Shown: in pieces, positions 62,736-64,000 of the stretch | Layout of the letters: each line of letters opens with the position of its first letter | Position numbering within the stretch: position 1 is the stretch's first letter | Assembly: GCA_963070105.1 (NCBI GenBank) | Contig: OY718808.1 | Coordinates: forward strand, 1,690,738-1,754,737 | DNA length: 64,000 bases | Direction of reading: 5' to 3' | DNA from: Litomosoides sigmodontis | Taxonomy: Eukaryota; Nematoda; Chromadorea; Rhabditida; Onchocercidae | Translations under genes and position numbers: made by a program | The notes under the pieces: generated by a model | The model's input: only the letters and a program-made list of their open reading frames with translations | Told to the model about the DNA's origin: nothing | Database searches by the model: none

Positions 62736-63141
62736 TAGTGGGAGATGGTTTTATCACTGATCAGAACACTTGCAGAGTGTCAATAAGAAGCTTGCGTTTT
62801 TGTCAAGACGTATTTTTATCGGCAAAATATTTTCGAAAACAGCCAATAAAACAATTTAATTTGCAAAACAACTCGAAAAAATTTTTGAAAGAGTTAACGA
62901 AAAAATAAAACATGAAATATGATAAGAGCAATCATCATAATCAACAAATCGGCCAATTCGTATGACCTAACAAAACTAAAATTAAAATGAAATGATGAAA
63001 AACGACTAATTCGAAGGAACAAAAATTCTTTCAACTCTTAGAAAACTTGACATTCTTTTTGGAATCTCATTAAATATATATATGTATAACATCACGATTT
63101 AAAATCTCTACGTCTTAAAAATTAACGAAAAGAGTACCATT

Positions 63142-64000
63142 CTATGATGGTGGGGGCGGGGGAGGAGCAGGTGGTGCTAACAAACTTGAGAGATCCATTT
63201 TCGGTACCGGCGCTGGCGGCGGTGGAGGTGGGGGCATAAAACCAAGTCCAAGCGAAATCGGTGGTGGTGGTGGTGGGACAGGCATAGGATACCGGCTCGT
63301 CGGTGGTGGTGGAACACCACCCCAACCACGACCTGCTGGTGAACCCCAAGCAGCAGCACTAGGCACATATGATGGTCGTGGCCGAGGTGTATTGAAAAAG
63401 TGAATCCCATCCGCTGATCCGGATACACCACTGCTACCCAATGGTGGTTGTGAACTTTTTGAGGAATATCCCTCCACACCTGAAATAATATCAGTTACTA
63501 ATCCCTATTTATTGCATTCAGCTTACGATAAATGGATTAGACCTGATGCCTTAGTCACTTCGTAAAAAAAGAGTAAAAAGCTTACTATTGTTAATTCCAT
63601 TTTAAGTACTCCGCAAAACTAATTCCAGAGAAATACCGTAGCGTAACATTACTGATCTTGAGAGCAAGTTAAAATGTTCTAGTAGTAAAAAGTGCTATTA
63701 CTAAGTATTAAAAAATTGAAATAAAAGGGGTACGTAGAATCCCCAATGTTTATCATAATATCGCGCTGTACAGCATATCCCCTTCCCTCCTAACTTAATC
63801 ATGTCCACGTATTGTGAACTAAGTAAAATAAAAGTATGATACCTTCCTGTCTTGCTAAATTGATTCGAACGATTGGTGTACCCGACGGTAGTGAATAATT
63901 CTTTGGCTGTAAACAGTGATATCAGATCGGAAGCGGTTAGCAAAAATTTGTCATCTTTCATTTGATAATGTCACCTTTCTTGGATTATCTATTCCTATTT
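63142..64000 (-). CDS. Unrecognised proline-rich protein, 3' exons only
   Basis: Three minus-strand exons are in frame: 63975-64000 (cut by the window edge), 63843-63906 and 63142-63479 (TAG), phases 0 and 1. They encode about 142 C-terminal residues. The sequence reads IGIDNPRK, then PKNYSLPSGTPIVRINLARQ, then a Ser/Gly segment. It continues into a Gly/Arg/Trp patch (AAWGSPAGRGWGG) and ends in three poly-Pro blocks around LGLGFMPPPPPPP and MDLSSLLAPPAPPPPPPS. Such tails bind SH3, WW or profilin-like partners and are common in RNA-processing and actin-related proteins. The folded domain that would identify the gene lies outside the window. The GGT/GGC-rich opposite strand gives shadow frames only. 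Confidence 0.75.

Overview
The window reads as nuclear DNA of a nematode, most likely a clade III parasite such as a filarial worm. It is strongly A+T rich. Genes are split by GT-AG introns of about 0.2 to 7 kb, with acceptors mostly of the TTTCAG or TTTTAG type. Several start codons sit 1 to 40 bases behind an isolated splice-acceptor motif, as expected for spliced-leader trans-splicing. One gene fits the nematode-restricted Srsx chemoreceptor family. The introns are much longer than usual for Caenorhabditis. The species itself cannot be fixed from the sequence.

Layout. At 1165-14561 (+) lie seven exons forming the 3' end of a large unrecognised gene with a Gly/Ser and Cys-rich C-terminus. 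From 14562 to 22598 I see no gene, only microsatellites and several hairpins. At 22599-23326 (-) is a three-exon gene for a small secreted six-cysteine protein, flanked about 3 kb apart by two inverted copies of a roughly 120 bp repeat. At 26186-30895 (+) three housekeeping genes follow one another on one strand: V-ATPase subunit E, RNA polymerase II subunit RPB9 and the Ragulator subunit LAMTOR2. This is a candidate operon. At 31530-31664 (-) is a 44-residue single-pass membrane microprotein. At 34154-44923 (-) a 13-exon gene encodes a TACC-family centrosomal protein of 845 residues. A 48-residue acidic ORF at 45043-45189 (+) diverges from it. At 48619-52709 (-) an 11-exon gene encodes mitochondrial L-2-hydroxyglutarate dehydrogenase of 457 residues. 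At 55261-57946 (-) is an Srsx-like 7TM receptor. A possible small gene lies at 59666-59890 (-). About 1 kb of AAT and AATAAAT repeats follows, and the window ends in the 3' exons of an unrecognised proline-rich protein gene at 63142-64000 (-).

Exon models were built by hand. For every multi-exon gene the splice phases add up to one continuous reading frame, which is the main support for the coordinates. Functionally the window mixes housekeeping genes (proton pump, transcription, TORC1 signalling on lysosomes, centrosome, metabolite repair) with nematode-type surface or secreted genes. No single pathway links them. The most unusual points are the inverted repeat around the secreted-protein gene, the tandem housekeeping cluster, two microproteins too short for ordinary gene finding, and two strong perfect hairpins in the gene-poor stretch.
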